A DNA stretch of 64,000 nucleotides from the NCBI RefSeq assembly GCF_026191675.1, contig NZ_JAKRRY010000012.1:1-64000 (forward strand), read 5' to 3'. Origin of the DNA: Vibrio qingdaonensis. GTDB lineage: Bacteria; Pseudomonadota; Gammaproteobacteria; Enterobacterales; Vibrionaceae. The notes beneath the pieces were generated by a model. It had not been told where the DNA came from. It saw only the letters and a program-made list of their open reading frames with translations, and made no database searches. Both the position numbers and the translations under genes were made by a program. Positions 39,718 to 50,738 of the stretch are shown here, one piece after another (within the stretch, counting starts at the first letter, position 1; each line of letters starts with the position of its first letter).

Positions 39718-40989
39718 CTATGTTGTCTCTTTCTGAAACAATTCCCTAAACACTGGGAAGATATCTTCGACAGAGCGAATATTTTTCATTGCGAAGTTGT
39801 CGAAGTCATTTTCGAGTTTTTCATATTCATGCCACAAGGTTTGATGCGTGCGGCGAGTGATCTCGATATAAGAGTAGTACTGGCATGCGGGTAGTAGACT
39901 ATTGACGAGCAATTCTTTACAGCGTGGCGAGTCATCTGCCCAGTTATCCCCATCAGAAGCTTGAGCGGCATAGATGTTCCATTGTTCAGTAGGGAATCGC
40001 TCCTGTACGATTTGTTGCATCAGTTTAAGTGCACTGGATACGATGGTGCCACCTGTCTCTTGCGAGTAGAAAAATTCATGCTCGTCGACTTCTTTGGCTT
40101 GTGTGTGGTGGCGGATGAATACCACTTCAACGTTTTCATAAGTGCGAGTAAGGAATAAATAGAGCAACACATAAAAGCGCTTAGCTATGTCCTTTGTGGC
40201 CTGATCCATCGAACCTGAGACATCCATCAAACAGAACATGACGGCTTGGCTAGAGGGCACTGGGCGTTTCTCGTAGTTTTTAAAGCGCAAGTCGAAGGTA
40301 TCAATAAAGGGAACACTTTCAATTTTCTTGCGAAGCTGAGCAATCTCTTCTTTGATACGACGTTCTTCGATGGGCTGAGCGGGTTCGCTCATTTTAATGC
40401 TATCGAGTTGCTCGTTTAATTCGTCGATTAAGCGACGTTTACCCGCCGTCATTGCAGTGCGTCTTGCGAGTGATTGCTGTAATGAGCGCACGATGGCAAT
40501 ATTAGAAGGCATCCCGGCAGTTTGATAGCCCGAGCGGTGTGTTTTCCACTCTTTGATTTTGTTAATTTGGTTCTTTTTAAGGTTTGGAAGCGCTAGATCC
40601 TCGAAGAGAATGTCGAGATATTCATCTTTGGATATTTGGAAGATAAACTCATCTTGACCCTCACCATCTTGGCTCGCGTCGCCTTGACCTGCACCGCCTC
40701 CTTGTCCGCCTTGCGGTGGGCGTTCTATTTTGTCTCCGGTAATAAATTGGTCGTTACCAGGGTGGACCCGCTCCTTCAAGCCGCCTTGGCCTTGATGAAA
40801 AATAGGCTCATTGATATCAGTATTGGGGATCGAGACATCTTCACCCGTTTCAGTGTTAGTGATAGAACGGCGGTTGACCGCGTCTGTGACGGACTCTTTG
40901 ATTTTTTGTTTATGTCTGCGTAGGAATCGTTGTCGATTCACCGCGCTTTTATTTTTACCATTTAGGCGTCTATCGATAAATTGCGACAT
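39718..40989 (-). CDS. yeaH: YeaH/YhbH-family protein (DUF444)
   Basis: This 423-residue protein has a basic N-terminus ([19 protein letters not shown]), a Gly/Gln-rich linker (about 92-112, [19 protein letters not shown]) and a von Willebrand A-like domain. The domain has the metal site [13 protein letters not shown] (D256-x-S258-x-S260). A conserved [15 protein letters not shown] segment follows near 380. YeaH partners PrkA/YeaG in sustained nitrogen starvation and other stress responses in Escherichia coli. It lies between prkA (79 bp, with a hairpin) and ycgB (12 bp). Confidence 0.94.
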   Translation of the reverse strand: MSQFIDRRLNGKNKSAVNRQRFLRRHKQKIKESVTDAVNRRSITNTETGEDVSIPNTDINEPIFHQGQGGLKERVHPGNDQFITGDKIERPPQGGQGGGAGQGDASQDGEGQDEFIFQISKDEYLDILFEDLALPNLKKNQINKIKEWKTHRSGYQTAGMPSNIAIVRSLQQSLARRTAMTAGKRRLIDELNEQLDSIKMSEPAQPIEERRIKEEIAQLRKKIESVPFIDTFDLRFKNYEKRPVPSSQAVMFCLMDVSGSMDQATKDIAKRFYVLLYLFLTRTYENVEVVFIRHHTQAKEVDEHEFFYSQETGGTIVSSALKLMQQIVQERFPTEQWNIYAAQASDGDNWADDSPRCKELLVNSLLPACQYYSYIEITRRTHQTLWHEYEKLENDFDNFAMKNIRSVEDIFPVFRELFQKETT

Positions 40990-41026
40990 GAGCTGTTACT
41001 CCCTGTATTCCTCTCACCAAGCAGAA

Positions 41027-41044
41027 CCCGAGCTTTAGCTCGGG
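41027..41044 (-). promoter_or_regulatory. Intercistronic hairpin between prkA and yeaH
   Basis: CCCGAGC and GCTCGGG form a perfect 7-bp stem around TTTA, without a T run. It could partially uncouple prkA from yeaH expression by RNA stability or processing; that is inference. Confidence 0.45.
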
Positions 41045-41068
41045 GCTGCGTCATAAAGCTCGGTGTAT

Positions 41069-43003
41069 TTAAGAGGACTTACGAACGCGCAAGTACCACT
41101 CAGATAGTAACCTTACTTGTTTCTCGGTGTAGCCTTTTTCCATCATACGATTCACGAAGTCATCGTGTTTTCGTTGGTCATCTGATGACGTTTTGGCGTT
41201 GAAAGAGATGACGGGAAGGAGTTCTTCAGTATTGGAGAACATTTTCTTCTCGATCACAGTGCGTAATTTTTCGTAACTCGTCCATACCGGATTCGAGCCG
41301 TTGTTATTTGCTCTTGCACGTAGTACAAAATTAACGATTTCGTTCCGGAAGTCTTTTGGATTACTGATCCCCGCCGTTTTCTCAATTTTTTCAAGCTCTT
41401 CATTAAGAGAAGAGCGGTCAAATAGTTGGCCAGTTTCTGGATCGCGATATTCTTGATCTTGAATCCAGAAGTCAGCATACGTCACATAGCGGTCGAAGAT
41501 ATTTTGACCATATTCAGAGTAGGATTCTAAATAGGCGGTTTGAATTTCTTTGCCGATAAATTCTACGTAACGAGGTACCAAGTAACCTTTCAAGAACTCG
41601 AGATATTTTTCTCCCACTTCTTGTGGGAACTGCTCTCGTTCAATTTGCTGCTCAATCACGTAGAACAGGTGAACGGGGTTTGCTGCCACTTCAGTCTGGT
41701 CGAAGTTAAATACACGTGACAGTATCTTAAACGCAAATCGCGTCGACAGTCCGGACATCCCTTCATCGACACCAGCATAGTCTCGATATTCTTGGTAGCT
41801 TTTGGCTTTTGGATCGGTGTCTTTTAATGTTTCACCATCATACACGCGCATTTTAGAGAATAGTGAAGAGTTCTCAGGATCTTTTAGTCGCGAGAGAACA
41901 CTGAATTGACCCAGCAATTCGAGTGTGCTTGGTGAGCATGGTGCTTTTGTTAACTCACTGTGTTCTAGAAGTTTTTGATAGATTTTTACTTCTTCTGAAA
42001 CCCTTAAACAGTACGGAACCTTAACGATATAAACCCTATCTAAAAAGGCTTCGTTATTTTTATTATTTCTAAAGGTTTGCCACTCGGATTCGTTTGAGTG
42101 GGCGAGAATCATGCCATCGAAAGGCAATGCTGATAGCCCCTCAGTACCGTTATAATTGCCTTCTTGAGTAGCGGTTAGTAAGGGATGAAGCACCTTAATT
42201 GGTGCTTTGAACATCTCTACGAACTCCATCAGACCTTGGTTTGCTCGACATAAAGCGCCTGAATAGCTGTAGGCATCGGGATCATCTTGTGAAAAGTGCT
42301 CAAGCTGTCGAATATCAACCTTACCCACAAGTGATGAGATATCTTGGTTATTCTCGTCACCTGGTTCGGTTTTAGCGATAGCGACCTGATCGAGAATTGA
42401 AGGGCGGACTTTGACGACTTTGAATTTGGTAATATCGCCACCGAAGTCATGCAGTCGCTTAGCGGCCCACGGGGACATGATCGAGCGGACATAGCGCTTT
42501 TCAATGCCGTATTCGCTCTTGAGTAAGTCTCCGTCTTCATTGACATCAAAAAGGCAGAATGGATGATCGTTGACGGGGCTGCGTTCACCATTTGCAGACA
42601 ACACATAAATAGGCATTTTTTGCATTAGTGCTTTGAGCTTTTCTGCTAGTGAAGACTTACCACCACCTACGGGACCGAGAAGATATAGGATTTGTTTGCG
42701 TTCTTCTAAGCCTTGGGCTGCATGCTTGAGGTAAGACACGATTTGCTCTATGGCGTCTTCCATGCCATAAAAGTCTTCGAATGTTTTGTACCGCGATATA
42801 ATCCTATTTGAGAATAGGCGACTTAAATGTGGGTCTTGAGCAGTATCGATGATTTCAGGCTCTCCAATAGCAAGCAATAGACGTTCAGCAGCGTTGGCAT
42901 AAGCACTTTTGTCGTCTTTACATAGACCTAAGAATTCCTGAATTGATAGCTCTTCATCTTTGGCGGCTTCATACCGCGATTGATAATGGTCGAAAATACT
43001 CAT
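41069..43003 (-). CDS. prkA: PrkA-family serine protein kinase/AAA protein (YeaG)
   Basis: This 644-residue protein has an AAA-type N-terminal domain with Walker A GPVGGGKSSL (from residue 110) and a C-terminal PrkA kinase-like domain (about 390-640). Typical segments include GMEDAIEQIVSYLKHAAQGL, ANQGLMEFVEMFKAPIKVLH and LPFDGMILAHSNESEW. PrkA/YeaG is a stress-response kinase reported to autophosphorylate. It heads the prkA-yeaH-ycgB cluster on the minus strand; GGGGAATCAGCT precedes the ATG. The operon is commonly RpoS-dependent in relatives; no such promoter is claimed here. Confidence 0.95.
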   Translation of the reverse strand: MSIFDHYQSRYEAAKDEELSIQEFLGLCKDDKSAYANAAERLLLAIGEPEIIDTAQDPHLSRLFSNRIISRYKTFEDFYGMEDAIEQIVSYLKHAAQGLEERKQILYLLGPVGGGKSSLAEKLKALMQKMPIYVLSANGERSPVNDHPFCLFDVNEDGDLLKSEYGIEKRYVRSIMSPWAAKRLHDFGGDITKFKVVKVRPSILDQVAIAKTEPGDENNQDISSLVGKVDIRQLEHFSQDDPDAYSYSGALCRANQGLMEFVEMFKAPIKVLHPLLTATQEGNYNGTEGLSALPFDGMILAHSNESEWQTFRNNKNNEAFLDRVYIVKVPYCLRVSEEVKIYQKLLEHSELTKAPCSPSTLELLGQFSVLSRLKDPENSSLFSKMRVYDGETLKDTDPKAKSYQEYRDYAGVDEGMSGLSTRFAFKILSRVFNFDQTEVAANPVHLFYVIEQQIEREQFPQEVGEKYLEFLKGYLVPRYVEFIGKEIQTAYLESYSEYGQNIFDRYVTYADFWIQDQEYRDPETGQLFDRSSLNEELEKIEKTAGISNPKDFRNEIVNFVLRARANNNGSNPVWTSYEKLRTVIEKKMFSNTEELLPVISFNAKTSSDDQRKHDDFVNRMMEKGYTEKQVRLLSEWYLRVRKSS

Positions 43004-43279
43004 AGCTGATTCCCCTTAAACCTGCAAAACTGACCGATAACACATAATTAATGCGACTCCATGTCAATTTAAAGACTAGTAGGCTTTTCAGATTTTTGCT
43101 TTGCAATTATGTGTTTATTTGTAAATCTTCGATGATGAAGGTAGGAAATGAATAAAAGTCTCAAGTTTGAACATGGGTCTTGATTGTAGGAACGGAAGCT
43201 AGGGTAGGAGAACCTAAAACGCCCAGAAATAAGCATTCTGGGCGTTGGCAACGACAGCTTATGTCATTTAAATATGGAG

Positions 43280-43780
43280 CTAGGCGTTAAAAATCTGCTT
43301 AAACTCAGCACTCGACAGGTGATATTGGCGAGGGCAATTTTTCCATGTGACAAGCATACGACGGTACTTTTCAAGCATCGGCATTTGGCTGTTAAAGTGA
43401 TGGTCGGCTTTATCAAATTGTGGGTATAGACCTTCTGAGTCGACTAAAAATCGAACATAATGAACGAGCTGCGCTTCACTTGCGATGTCAAAGCCCAAGA
43501 ACTGTAAGCGACGTTGGTCAACATCTTTACGCTCGTTCTCTGCCAACATTTTATTGGATTCTTGCATCGCATGGTACATTTCTAGGATGTCGATAATCTC
43601 ACGACATTCATCTTCAACTAAGCAGCCAAATTCTTTGTCCATCTCACGCATTTGCAGCGCGTAGCCACGTTCGACGATAGTTTGCAGTCTTTTGTACTTA
43701 TTCTCACTCTCAGGGCTCAGTTTTGCCATCAAGTAATATTGGTTTGATAAAATTAGACGTTGAGCGTTAGTCATTTCCAT
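43280..43780 (-). CDS. yfbU: YfbU family protein (UPF0304)
   Basis: The 166-residue helical protein starts [20 protein letters not shown], the exact family start, and contains [15 protein letters not shown] and [21 protein letters not shown] use the ATG at 43780 with GAGG upstream; an open frame extends 23 codons further. YfbU was linked to cell death in Escherichia coli, but its molecular activity is unknown. In Vibrio it commonly sits near pflA. Confidence 0.92.
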   Translation of the reverse strand: MEMTNAQRLILSNQYYLMAKLSPESENKYKRLQTIVERGYALQMREMDKEFGCLVEDECREIIDILEMYHAMQESNKMLAENERKDVDQRRLQFLGFDIASEAQLVHYVRFLVDSEGLYPQFDKADHHFNSQMPMLEKYRRMLVTWKNCPRQYHLSSAEFKQIFNA

Positions 43781-43917
43781 CTTTGGAGCCTCACTAGAAT
43801 TTGTCTTTATTATAGGTGGCTGAACAAGGTTAGTTCTCTGAATAGCCACATTTGAATGATAGTTAGATTACCAGTTTCCCCCCAAAGAGGAACATGATCT
43901 GAGCACGAAATTGAGAT

Positions 43918-43946
43918 AAAAAAACGCGCTTTACGCGCGTTTTTAT
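43918..43946 (-). terminator. Terminator after pflA
   Basis: AAACGCGC (43922-43929) and GCGCGTTT (43935-43942) form the stem. On the minus strand it is followed by a T run just beyond the pflA stop. Confidence 0.85.
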
Positions 43947-43962
43947 TGGGGTAGGTCTGTCG

Positions 43963-44703
43963 TTAGTACTTAACCACATCGGTATATTGCAAAAGAATAT
44001 TTTGGATAGTGTCCATGACTTCTTTTGATGGTGGCTGAGTGCCTTCAAGAGGGTAGTCGTAGCCAAGTGCTTCCCATTTATGGGCACCTAATTTGTGGTA
44101 CGGCAATAGCTCAACTTTTTCGATATTATCCATATCCTTAATGAATTCGCCTAACAGATGCGCTGACTCAGGATCGTCAGTGTAGCCAGGGACGATAACG
44201 TAGCGAATCCACGTTTTTTGATTGATTTTGTGTAGGTAACGAGCAAAATCCAGCGTGCGACGGTTGGAAACACCGATGAAGTCTTGGTGTATCTCATCTT
44301 TCATATGTTTGATGTCGAGCATGACAAGGTCAGTGGCATCGAGTACTTCGTCAACCACATCAGTGTGCTTACGAATATAACCGTTGGTGTCCAAGCATGT
44401 ATGAATACCTTCTGCTTGTGCTGCTTTAAAAAAGTCACGCACAAACTCTGGTTGCAGCATTGCTTCACCACCAGAGCAGGTGATACCACCGCCAGAAGCA
44501 TTCATAAAGTGACGGTACGACTTCGCTTCAGCAATCAATTCATCTACTGAGACTTCTTTACCACCATGTGTATCCCATGTATCACGATTGTGGCAATACA
44601 TGCAGCGCATAAGACAGCCTTGTAAGAAGACAATGAAACGGATTCCCGGTCCATCGACCGTGCCACAGGATTCGTATGAGTGAATGCGACCAGTAGTTGA
44701 CAT
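43963..44703 (-). CDS. pflA: Pyruvate formate-lyase activating enzyme
   Basis: This 246-residue radical SAM enzyme abstracts hydrogen from the PflB glycine. The [4Fe-4S] motif CxxxCxxC is C30-LMR-C34-MY-C37, and the GGE-like SAM region is [17 protein letters not shown]. The DTNGY segment ([11 protein letters not shown]) is present. It is encoded 3.5 kb from pflB, with a chemoreceptor and lpxR in between, so it is not co-transcribed with its substrate enzyme. Its start faces the chemoreceptor gene across 258 bp. Confidence 0.97.
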   Translation of the reverse strand: MSTTGRIHSYESCGTVDGPGIRFIVFLQGCLMRCMYCHNRDTWDTHGGKEVSVDELIAEAKSYRHFMNASGGGITCSGGEAMLQPEFVRDFFKAAQAEGIHTCLDTNGYIRKHTDVVDEVLDATDLVMLDIKHMKDEIHQDFIGVSNRRTLDFARYLHKINQKTWIRYVIVPGYTDDPESAHLLGEFIKDMDNIEKVELLPYHKLGAHKWEALGYDYPLEGTQPPSKEVMDTIQNILLQYTDVVKY

Positions 44704-44961
44704 ATGCTCTCTCTAATAACTATTTTTACCCGTTATTTTATTACAAAACCCACTTTCACAACAGCAAAACTGGCGATGACATTCATACTCTTGAGCGATG
44801 AATGGATCTGCTTGTTGCTCATTGAATAAATATGTTATAGCGTTGTTAACGAAAGTGTCAGTTGTGGTCGCCGTTTTCCAACAAGAACAAAATATGCTGG
44901 ATTTATCGAGTGTTATACGGTTCGCCACCATTATAGAAACGGTTGCTGTAAGGGGAATAAC

Positions 44962-46842
44962 ATGGAAGTTGCTTTATCTCAAAAACAAAAAACGTCGCTG
45001 GCAATGCTCACCCTTTGGGCAGGGTTCATCATATTGGTGAGCTATATTTTTTATGCGCTTACTAGCTTAAACAATAAATATGACAGTCGCTCCGGTATGG
45101 AGCGGGCAAGTGCACACATGGCATCGACACAAATATTGTTGCTCGATACCGTTAATAGGCGCGCAACGTTGACAGCCGAGGGCAGAGGTACTTTTGAAAC
45201 GAGCTTAGCGATGTTGGAACAGAGCGCCGATGTGGATCGTGACTTTCTACAGCGTCACGGATTTGGAGACCAAAATCAGCTAATGACGGTCGCGTTGGCG
45301 CGGTTTATTCAAGATCTCGGTCCGTGGATTACGCTCAAATCGGAATTTGGCTTTTCTATGGATGACGGCTTACTGGGTCAGATGCATCAGTATAATGCCA
45401 AGATTGATGCTGCGATTAAAGAAACAGGCATGGTAACGTTGACGGCAGACTTTCAAAAGGTGGTGACCAGCATGCAGGACTTTCTGATTGAGTCTAGTGC
45501 TGAGAATGAAAAAGGCTTCAAGCGAGCACTGGCTAGCTTTATTAATGCATCGAATGCTTACGCCATGTTGGAGTTGTATGAAAAGGAAGTTCAAGCACTT
45601 GAGCTTGGCTTTACACGTATTGTGGAATTATCCGCGGGCTTGAATCAATTGGAAGGGCAGTTAGGCGTCGCTCAAGTAGCAACACTAGCGGCTTTTTCAG
45701 ATGCAGCTGAACTGCTTGGGCAGCAAGCAACCAGTCTTGCCAGTGAGGCTGATAAGGTGTCTGGCATGACACGCATGTCTGTTGGTATCGCTTGTGCGTT
45801 ATTAGCATTATTCACAACGGCGATCTTTCTCGCCCTAAACATCTCTCTATCTCGCTCACTTAAGCAAACTTTATCAGCACTTAAACAAATTGAGCAGGGA
45901 GATTTAACCACTCGGTTGACGATCACTCGTAATCATCGCGATGAATTTAATCAGCTCAAACAAGCAATCAATATTAGCTGCAACAATCTCGGCACATTGG
46001 TGGACGGGGTGAAAGAGAATAGTCAGTCATTATCAGCCAGCTCAGAATTACTTGATAGCAGCATCACGCAGCTTGGGCAACATCAGTCTCAAGTGATGGC
46101 GCAAACTCAGCAACTTGCATCGGCAACTGAAGAGGTAAGTGTCACGACTCAAGAGATCTCGGGCTCTTTAGAGTATGTCGCCTCGATCAGTAAATCATCG
46201 GCAGAGTCGGCACAAGCTGGTGGAGAAGTGATTGTGGAAACGATCGCTTCGTTTGAGCAGGTGGCGAGTATATTGGATGAGGCAGCGGCACATATTGGCC
46301 AATTAGAGCAAGCGTCGCAGAAAATCGACTCCGTGATGGACATCATTAATGGGATTGCAGAGCAAACCAACTTATTGGCGCTTAACGCAGCCATTGAAGC
46401 AGCAAGAGCGGGTGAGCAAGGACGGGGTTTTGCGGTAGTGGCTGATGAAGTAAGGAGCCTTGCGGTGAGAACCGTTCAAGCGATCGAAGAAATTTCAGAC
46501 ACGATTAACACCATGAAACGTGAAAGCTCGGAGGTCATTCAGTTTATCGCGCAATCCGGTACTTCAATGCAGACCGGGCGCGAACAAGGTAACCAAGCCA
46601 AATCGGCACTTGAAGAGATTATGAACAAAGCGCAAGAGGCGAGTGCCCAGACGGAAGTGATATTTTCGTCCGTGAAAGAGCTCGCGATGACGTCTCAGTC
46701 GATGGCAAGCAATATGTCGCAAATTAGCGAGTCGATGAGTGACTTAGAGCTGAGCAATCAGCACCTGAAGCAAACCAGTGATGTGGTGGATAAACGTTCT
46801 ACTGAACTCTATCAAGATTGTGAGCGCTTTAAGACGGTGTAG
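44962..46842 (+). CDS. Methyl-accepting chemotaxis protein
   Basis: This 626-residue chemoreceptor has one membrane helix at about 15-35, a helical periplasmic sensor domain to about 270, and a second helix at about 272-292. A HAMP domain (about 293-345, with [20 protein letters not shown]) and a signalling domain with [20 protein letters not shown] follow. No pentapeptide tether is visible. AAGGGG precedes the ATG. Its place between pflA and pflB resembles VC1868 of Vibrio cholerae as I recall it; a role in taxis toward or away from redox or fermentation cues would be a guess. Confidence 0.93.
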   Translation: MEVALSQKQKTSLAMLTLWAGFIILVSYIFYALTSLNNKYDSRSGMERASAHMASTQILLLDTVNRRATLTAEGRGTFETSLAMLEQSADVDRDFLQRHGFGDQNQLMTVALARFIQDLGPWITLKSEFGFSMDDGLLGQMHQYNAKIDAAIKETGMVTLTADFQKVVTSMQDFLIESSAENEKGFKRALASFINASNAYAMLELYEKEVQALELGFTRIVELSAGLNQLEGQLGVAQVATLAAFSDAAELLGQQATSLASEADKVSGMTRMSVGIACALLALFTTAIFLALNISLSRSLKQTLSALKQIEQGDLTTRLTITRNHRDEFNQLKQAINISCNNLGTLVDGVKENSQSLSASSELLDSSITQLGQHQSQVMAQTQQLASATEEVSVTTQEISGSLEYVASISKSSAESAQAGGEVIVETIASFEQVASILDEAAAHIGQLEQASQKIDSVMDIINGIAEQTNLLALNAAIEAARAGEQGRGFAVVADEVRSLAVRTVQAIEEISDTINTMKRESSEVIQFIAQSGTSMQTGREQGNQAKSALEEIMNKAQEASAQTEVIFSSVKELAMTSQSMASNMSQISESMSDLELSNQHLKQTSDVVDKRSTELYQDCERFKTV

Positions 46843-46875
46843 TGACAACATTTAAATGGGTGACTATTGTCACTA

Positions 46876-46917
46876 TAAAAAATGAGCGCGAACAAATGTG
46901 TTCGAGCTCATTTTTTT
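46876..46917. terminator. Bidirectional terminator between the chemoreceptor and lpxR
   Basis: AATGAGCGCGAACA and TGTTCGAGCTCATT form a 14-bp stem with one mismatch around an AATG loop, with A and T runs either side, between convergent genes. Confidence 0.88.
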
Positions 46918-46920
46918 GGG

Positions 46921-47928
46921 CTAGAAAAAAGCAAACAGAGATACCCCACCATTGCCGTAAATCGACTTTTTTGCTTCGTTGTATTCGGCTGACTTAGAGG
47001 CGATAAAGGTACTTACACCAACGTATTGGTTATACCATGCGATACCCAACGTCGCTTCTGCTTGCCATGGTTGTAGAGTGATGTCGTATGCCTCACTAGG
47101 CTCTGGAATGCCAGGGCGATTCCCTTGAATCGTCATATCGTTGAAACGGTATCGAGCTTTTATGCCAAAGTAACTAAACCAGCCGCGCTTAGAAGCGCCA
47201 ATCATGCCAGCTTTAAACGGGTTTTCTGAATGAATATTCGCTGAGCCAAAATTTCCGCCTAGGTCGGTTCCCCAACGAAACATCGCACCGGTGGAAATAT
47301 CACTTCTAAAATTGCCAATATTGGCTTCGGTTACATTGGATATCTCCCAAGATGTCAAACCAACGGCGGGGGCTCGCTTCCAGTTTAGGTGAGTGAGGTA
47401 ACCAAGACTGCCAGCAAATCTGTCCTCGATTTGATACTCCCATCCCTGCGGTTCAGTGGAACCCACAATAGAATGTACGAGTTGTTGAGCTTGATCGGCA
47501 AAGGAACTCTCACCCGTTGCACCAACTGTGAGATTAACGCGTTGTGCTTGCTGAGGGTGAAGGCTGATGTAGTTAAATTCGGTATGGAAATAGCCCGCAT
47601 AAGGCCGATCATTTGCAACGGGCTCTGTGGCGTTAATATCTGATGGTGTCCACATTTTGTGACCGAGTTGAACTTCAAATTTGTCCAGTGATGACGCCCC
47701 CCAATAGCTAATACTAAGAGGGCGAAAAATTGAATAGGGCGTAATGGAACCAGAGGTATAAGAGAGGAAAATACCATTGGTATAATCTTCATCGGTGCCA
47801 AAGACACCGTCGTTGTCGATAGAAAATGAAACGGTTGAGCGTTCGGAAGATAGCGCATGAGTGCTGACTAATAACGGAATGCTCGTCGTTAACAAGGCAA
47901 AAGGTATGGCTTTGAGGTAGTTCATCAT
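46921..47928 (-). CDS. lpxR: LpxR-family lipid A 3'-O-deacylase (DUF2219)
   Basis: This 335-residue outer-membrane beta-barrel has a signal peptide (about 1-27, LLVSTHALSS). LpxR removes the 3'-acyloxyacyl group of lipid A in the outer leaflet. Active-site-like residues are visible in SFSIDNDGVFGTDEDYTNG (Asn39-Asp40), and NDRPYAGYFHTEFN is the usual barrel signature. It ends in a C-terminal aromatic (Phe), as expected for barrel insertion. A gene for lipid A remodelling here between pfl genes is odd functionally, but stands alone with its own terminator. Confidence 0.88.
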   Translation of the reverse strand: MMNYLKAIPFALLTTSIPLLVSTHALSSERSTVSFSIDNDGVFGTDEDYTNGIFLSYTSGSITPYSIFRPLSISYWGASSLDKFEVQLGHKMWTPSDINATEPVANDRPYAGYFHTEFNYISLHPQQAQRVNLTVGATGESSFADQAQQLVHSIVGSTEPQGWEYQIEDRFAGSLGYLTHLNWKRAPAVGLTSWEISNVTEANIGNFRSDISTGAMFRWGTDLGGNFGSANIHSENPFKAGMIGASKRGWFSYFGIKARYRFNDMTIQGNRPGIPEPSEAYDITLQPWQAEATLGIAWYNQYVGVSTFIASKSAEYNEAKKSIYGNGGVSLFAFF

Positions 47929-48111
47929 CGGTCACTCTCTTCAAATACGACGTGTAGAGATGTAATAAGTTAAGACGATAGTGACACGTTTGTGAAGAGG
48001 CGGTCAGTGATCATGTAGTGAAAACGTTATCAATGACATAGAGGAAATTGTAAACAATCCTTACTCAATGAGATTGACAGGTCATATCGATCATGATGAG
48101 ACGACGGGCAT

Positions 48112-48140
48112 AAAAAAACCTCGCCGAAGCGAGGTTTTTA
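48112..48140 (-). terminator. Terminator after pflB with a TTCG tetraloop
   Basis: On the minus strand the stem CCTCGC-TTCG-GCGAGG is closed by a stable cUUCGg loop and followed by seven T residues. Confidence 0.9.
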
Positions 48141-48196
48141 TCTCAATCACTATAACACTTATCTATACAGGCTTAGCTGCACAGACAGAGACGTAG

Positions 48197-50473
48197 TTAT
48201 AGAGATTCAGTAAACGTACGTGCGATTACGTCTGCTTGCTGCTCTGGTGTCAGAGAGTTAAAGCGAACGGCGTAACCAGATACACGGATGGTTAGCTGAG
48301 GGTAATTCTCAGGGTGCTTAACTGCGTCTTCAAGAGTACCGCGGTTAAGAACGTTCACGTTAAGGTGTTGACCACCTTCAATGCCAGCTTCGTGGTGGAA
48401 GTAACCATCCATTAGGCCTGCAAGGTTAGCACGTTGGCTGTCTTCTTCTTTACCTAGCGCGTTAGGAACGATAGAGAAAGTGTAAGAGATACCATCTTGT
48501 GCGTCAGCGAACGGCAGTTTACCAACAGAAGTCAATGACGCTACCGCACCTTTTTCGTCGCGACCGTGCATTGGGTTAGCACCAGGAGCGAAAGGAGCGC
48601 CAGCACGACGACCATCTGGAGTGTTACCTGTCTTCTTACCGTATACCACGTTTGAAGTGATAGTTAGGATAGATTGAGTCGGGATTGCGTCACGGTACAT
48701 CTTAAGTGAACGAATTTTGCCCATAAACGTAGAAACAAGCTCACATGCGATGTCATCAACGCGTGCATCGTTGTTACCAAATTTAGGGTAATCGCCTTCG
48801 ATTTCGAAGTCGATTGCAATACCATCTTCGTCACGAACTGGTTTCACTGTTGCGTATTTAATTGCAGACAGAGAGTCAGCAGCAACAGAAAGACCTGCGA
48901 TACCACATGCCATAGTACGACGAACGTCACGGTCATGTAGTGCCATTAGAGACGCTTCGTAGCTGTACTTATCGTGCATGTAGTGGATGCTGTTTAGCGC
49001 AGTCACGTATTGCTTAGCTAGCCAATCCATGAATGTGTCTAGACGACCCATTACGTCATCGTAGTTAAGGACTTCGTCAGTGATCTTGTCGCCAACTGGA
49101 CCAACTTGCATTTTCAGCTTCTCATCAACACCACCGTTGATTGCATAAAGCATGGTTTTAGCAAGGTTAGCACGAGCACCAAAGAACTGCATTTGCTTAC
49201 CAACGATCATTGGCGATACACAACAAGCGATCGCGTAATCGTCAGAACCTAGGTCAGGACGCATTAGGTCATCATTTTCGTACTGGATAGAAGACGTATC
49301 GATAGATACTTTCGCACAGAACTTCTTGAAGCCTACAGGCAGTTGCTCAGACCAAAGAACCGTGATGTTTGGCTCTGGAGAAGGACCCATAGTGTATAGG
49401 CTGTTTAGGAAACGGAAGTTAGTACGTGTTACTAGTGTACGACCGTCGATACCCATACCACCCATTGATTCTGTTGCCCAGATTGGGTCACCAGAGAACA
49501 ACTCATCGTATTCAGGCGTACGTAGGAAACGAACCATACGTAGCTTCATTACGAAGTGGTCAATCATTTCTTGAGCTTCAACTTCAGTGATTTTGCCAGC
49601 AGCAATATCACGCTCGATGAAGATATCTAGGAAAGATGAAGTACGACCTAGAGACATTGCCGCGCCATTTTGTGATTTAACTGCAGCTAGGTAGCCGAAG
49701 TAAGTCCACTGGATAGCTTCTTGAGCAGTTTGAGCTGGCTCAGAGATGTCAAAACCGTATTTCTCAGCCATAACTTTAATTTGGCCAAGTGCGCGATGTT
49801 GCTCAGAGATTTCTTCACGAAGTTGCATGGTTGCCGCAAGGTCTTCGCCGTTTTCGAAACGCTCTTGAAGAGAAGCAAATTGAGCTTGCTTGTCTTTCAT
49901 TAGGAAGTTGATACCGTAAAGTGCCACACGACGGTAGTCACCAATGATACGACCACGACCGTATGCATCAGGAAGACCAGTCAGAACACCAGACTTACGA
50001 CATTTTAGGATATCAGGCGTGTAGATATCGAAAACGCCAGCATTGTGTGTTTTGCGGTATTCAGAGTAGATTTTTGAAACCATAGGGTCAAGAGTACGAC
50101 CGTATGCTTTACAAGAACCTTCAACCATGCGTACGCCACCGTTAGGGATGATTGCACGCTTAAGTGGCGCTTCAGTTTGAAGACCAACGATAGTTTCTAG
50201 ATCTTGCTCAATGTAGCCTGCATCGTGTGCAGTGATGGTAGAAATAACAGAAGTATCGAAATCTACAGGCGCTTTAGTTGCGTTCTCCTGCTTGATACCT
50301 TCCATTACTTTAGCCCAAAGCTTGTTAGTTGCTTCAGTACCTTCAGAAACTAGGAATTCTTCGTCACCTTCATAAGGTGCATAGTTCTTCTGGATGAAAT
50401 CACGAACGTTTACTTCGTTTTGCCACTCACCTGCCGCAAAACCTTCCCAAGCTTTAGCAAATTGCTCTGCCAT
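48197..50473 (-). CDS. pflB: Pyruvate formate-lyase
   Basis: This 758-residue glycyl radical enzyme cleaves pyruvate with CoA to acetyl-CoA and formate in fermentation. The catalytic cysteine pair is in IACCVSPM (around residues 417-418) and the radical glycine in RVSGYAVRF (around 733). Both match the Escherichia coli enzyme in position. Codon choice is that of a highly expressed gene. The start has AAGGTAGG upstream, preceded by a 46-nt three-way-junction leader. A formate channel gene (focA) is not adjacent; the upstream gene encodes a DUF3360 protein and ends at its own terminator. Confidence 0.98.
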   Translation of the reverse strand: MAEQFAKAWEGFAAGEWQNEVNVRDFIQKNYAPYEGDEEFLVSEGTEATNKLWAKVMEGIKQENATKAPVDFDTSVISTITAHDAGYIEQDLETIVGLQTEAPLKRAIIPNGGVRMVEGSCKAYGRTLDPMVSKIYSEYRKTHNAGVFDIYTPDILKCRKSGVLTGLPDAYGRGRIIGDYRRVALYGINFLMKDKQAQFASLQERFENGEDLAATMQLREEISEQHRALGQIKVMAEKYGFDISEPAQTAQEAIQWTYFGYLAAVKSQNGAAMSLGRTSSFLDIFIERDIAAGKITEVEAQEMIDHFVMKLRMVRFLRTPEYDELFSGDPIWATESMGGMGIDGRTLVTRTNFRFLNSLYTMGPSPEPNITVLWSEQLPVGFKKFCAKVSIDTSSIQYENDDLMRPDLGSDDYAIACCVSPMIVGKQMQFFGARANLAKTMLYAINGGVDEKLKMQVGPVGDKITDEVLNYDDVMGRLDTFMDWLAKQYVTALNSIHYMHDKYSYEASLMALHDRDVRRTMACGIAGLSVAADSLSAIKYATVKPVRDEDGIAIDFEIEGDYPKFGNNDARVDDIACELVSTFMGKIRSLKMYRDAIPTQSILTITSNVVYGKKTGNTPDGRRAGAPFAPGANPMHGRDEKGAVASLTSVGKLPFADAQDGISYTFSIVPNALGKEEDSQRANLAGLMDGYFHHEAGIEGGQHLNVNVLNRGTLEDAVKHPENYPQLTIRVSGYAVRFNSLTPEQQADVIARTFTESL

Positions 50474-50504
50474 GACATACCTACCTTGTTAGTAGAAAAA
50501 ACAC

Positions 50505-50550
50505 GTACTGTTCTCGGATATCGAGTGCTCTCCGAATGGAGAGCCAGTAC
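50505..50550 (-). promoter_or_regulatory. Three-way-junction RNA leader before pflB
   Basis: Read on the mRNA strand, GTACTG and CAGTAC close a junction that holds two hairpins: GCTCTCC-ATTC-GGAGAGC and CTCG-ATATC-CGAG. Single-base and two-base joints separate them. A six-T run follows, within 10 bases of the closing stem, then the pflB ribosome-binding site. The pairing is exact at every stem. It could be a structured 5' leader, an attenuator or a stability element; I do not recognise a known riboswitch class. Confidence 0.5.
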
Positions 50551-50690
50551 ACACATTAATAAAAATATTTATGGTCAATCATAGTACCGGATTAATCATA
50601 GATATTGTTATTCATCACGTTGAAATCAAGACTACACTAAAAATTTATTGTAAAACTTAAACTAAATCAATAAAACTTAAAAAAGTTTGA

Positions 50691-50724
50691 TAAAAATTTG
50701 GGTAGTGACGCTCACTACCCAAAT
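50691..50724 (-). terminator. Terminator after the DUF3360 gene
   Basis: A perfect 13-bp stem (50696-50708 with 50712-50724) around a 3-base loop is followed on the minus strand by five T residues. It isolates pflB from the gene upstream. Confidence 0.88.
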
Positions 50725-50738
50725 AAATCACTATATTT

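Noticed and set aside
44713..44931. 72-codon minus-strand frame upstream of pflA
   Set aside because: It occupies the short pflA-chemoreceptor promoter gap and has no ribosome-binding site or homology I can name.
50474..50690. FNR sites before pflB
   Set aside because: TTGATTTAGTTTAA-like and other partial matches have two or more mismatches, so I do not claim a site although anaerobic control is likely.
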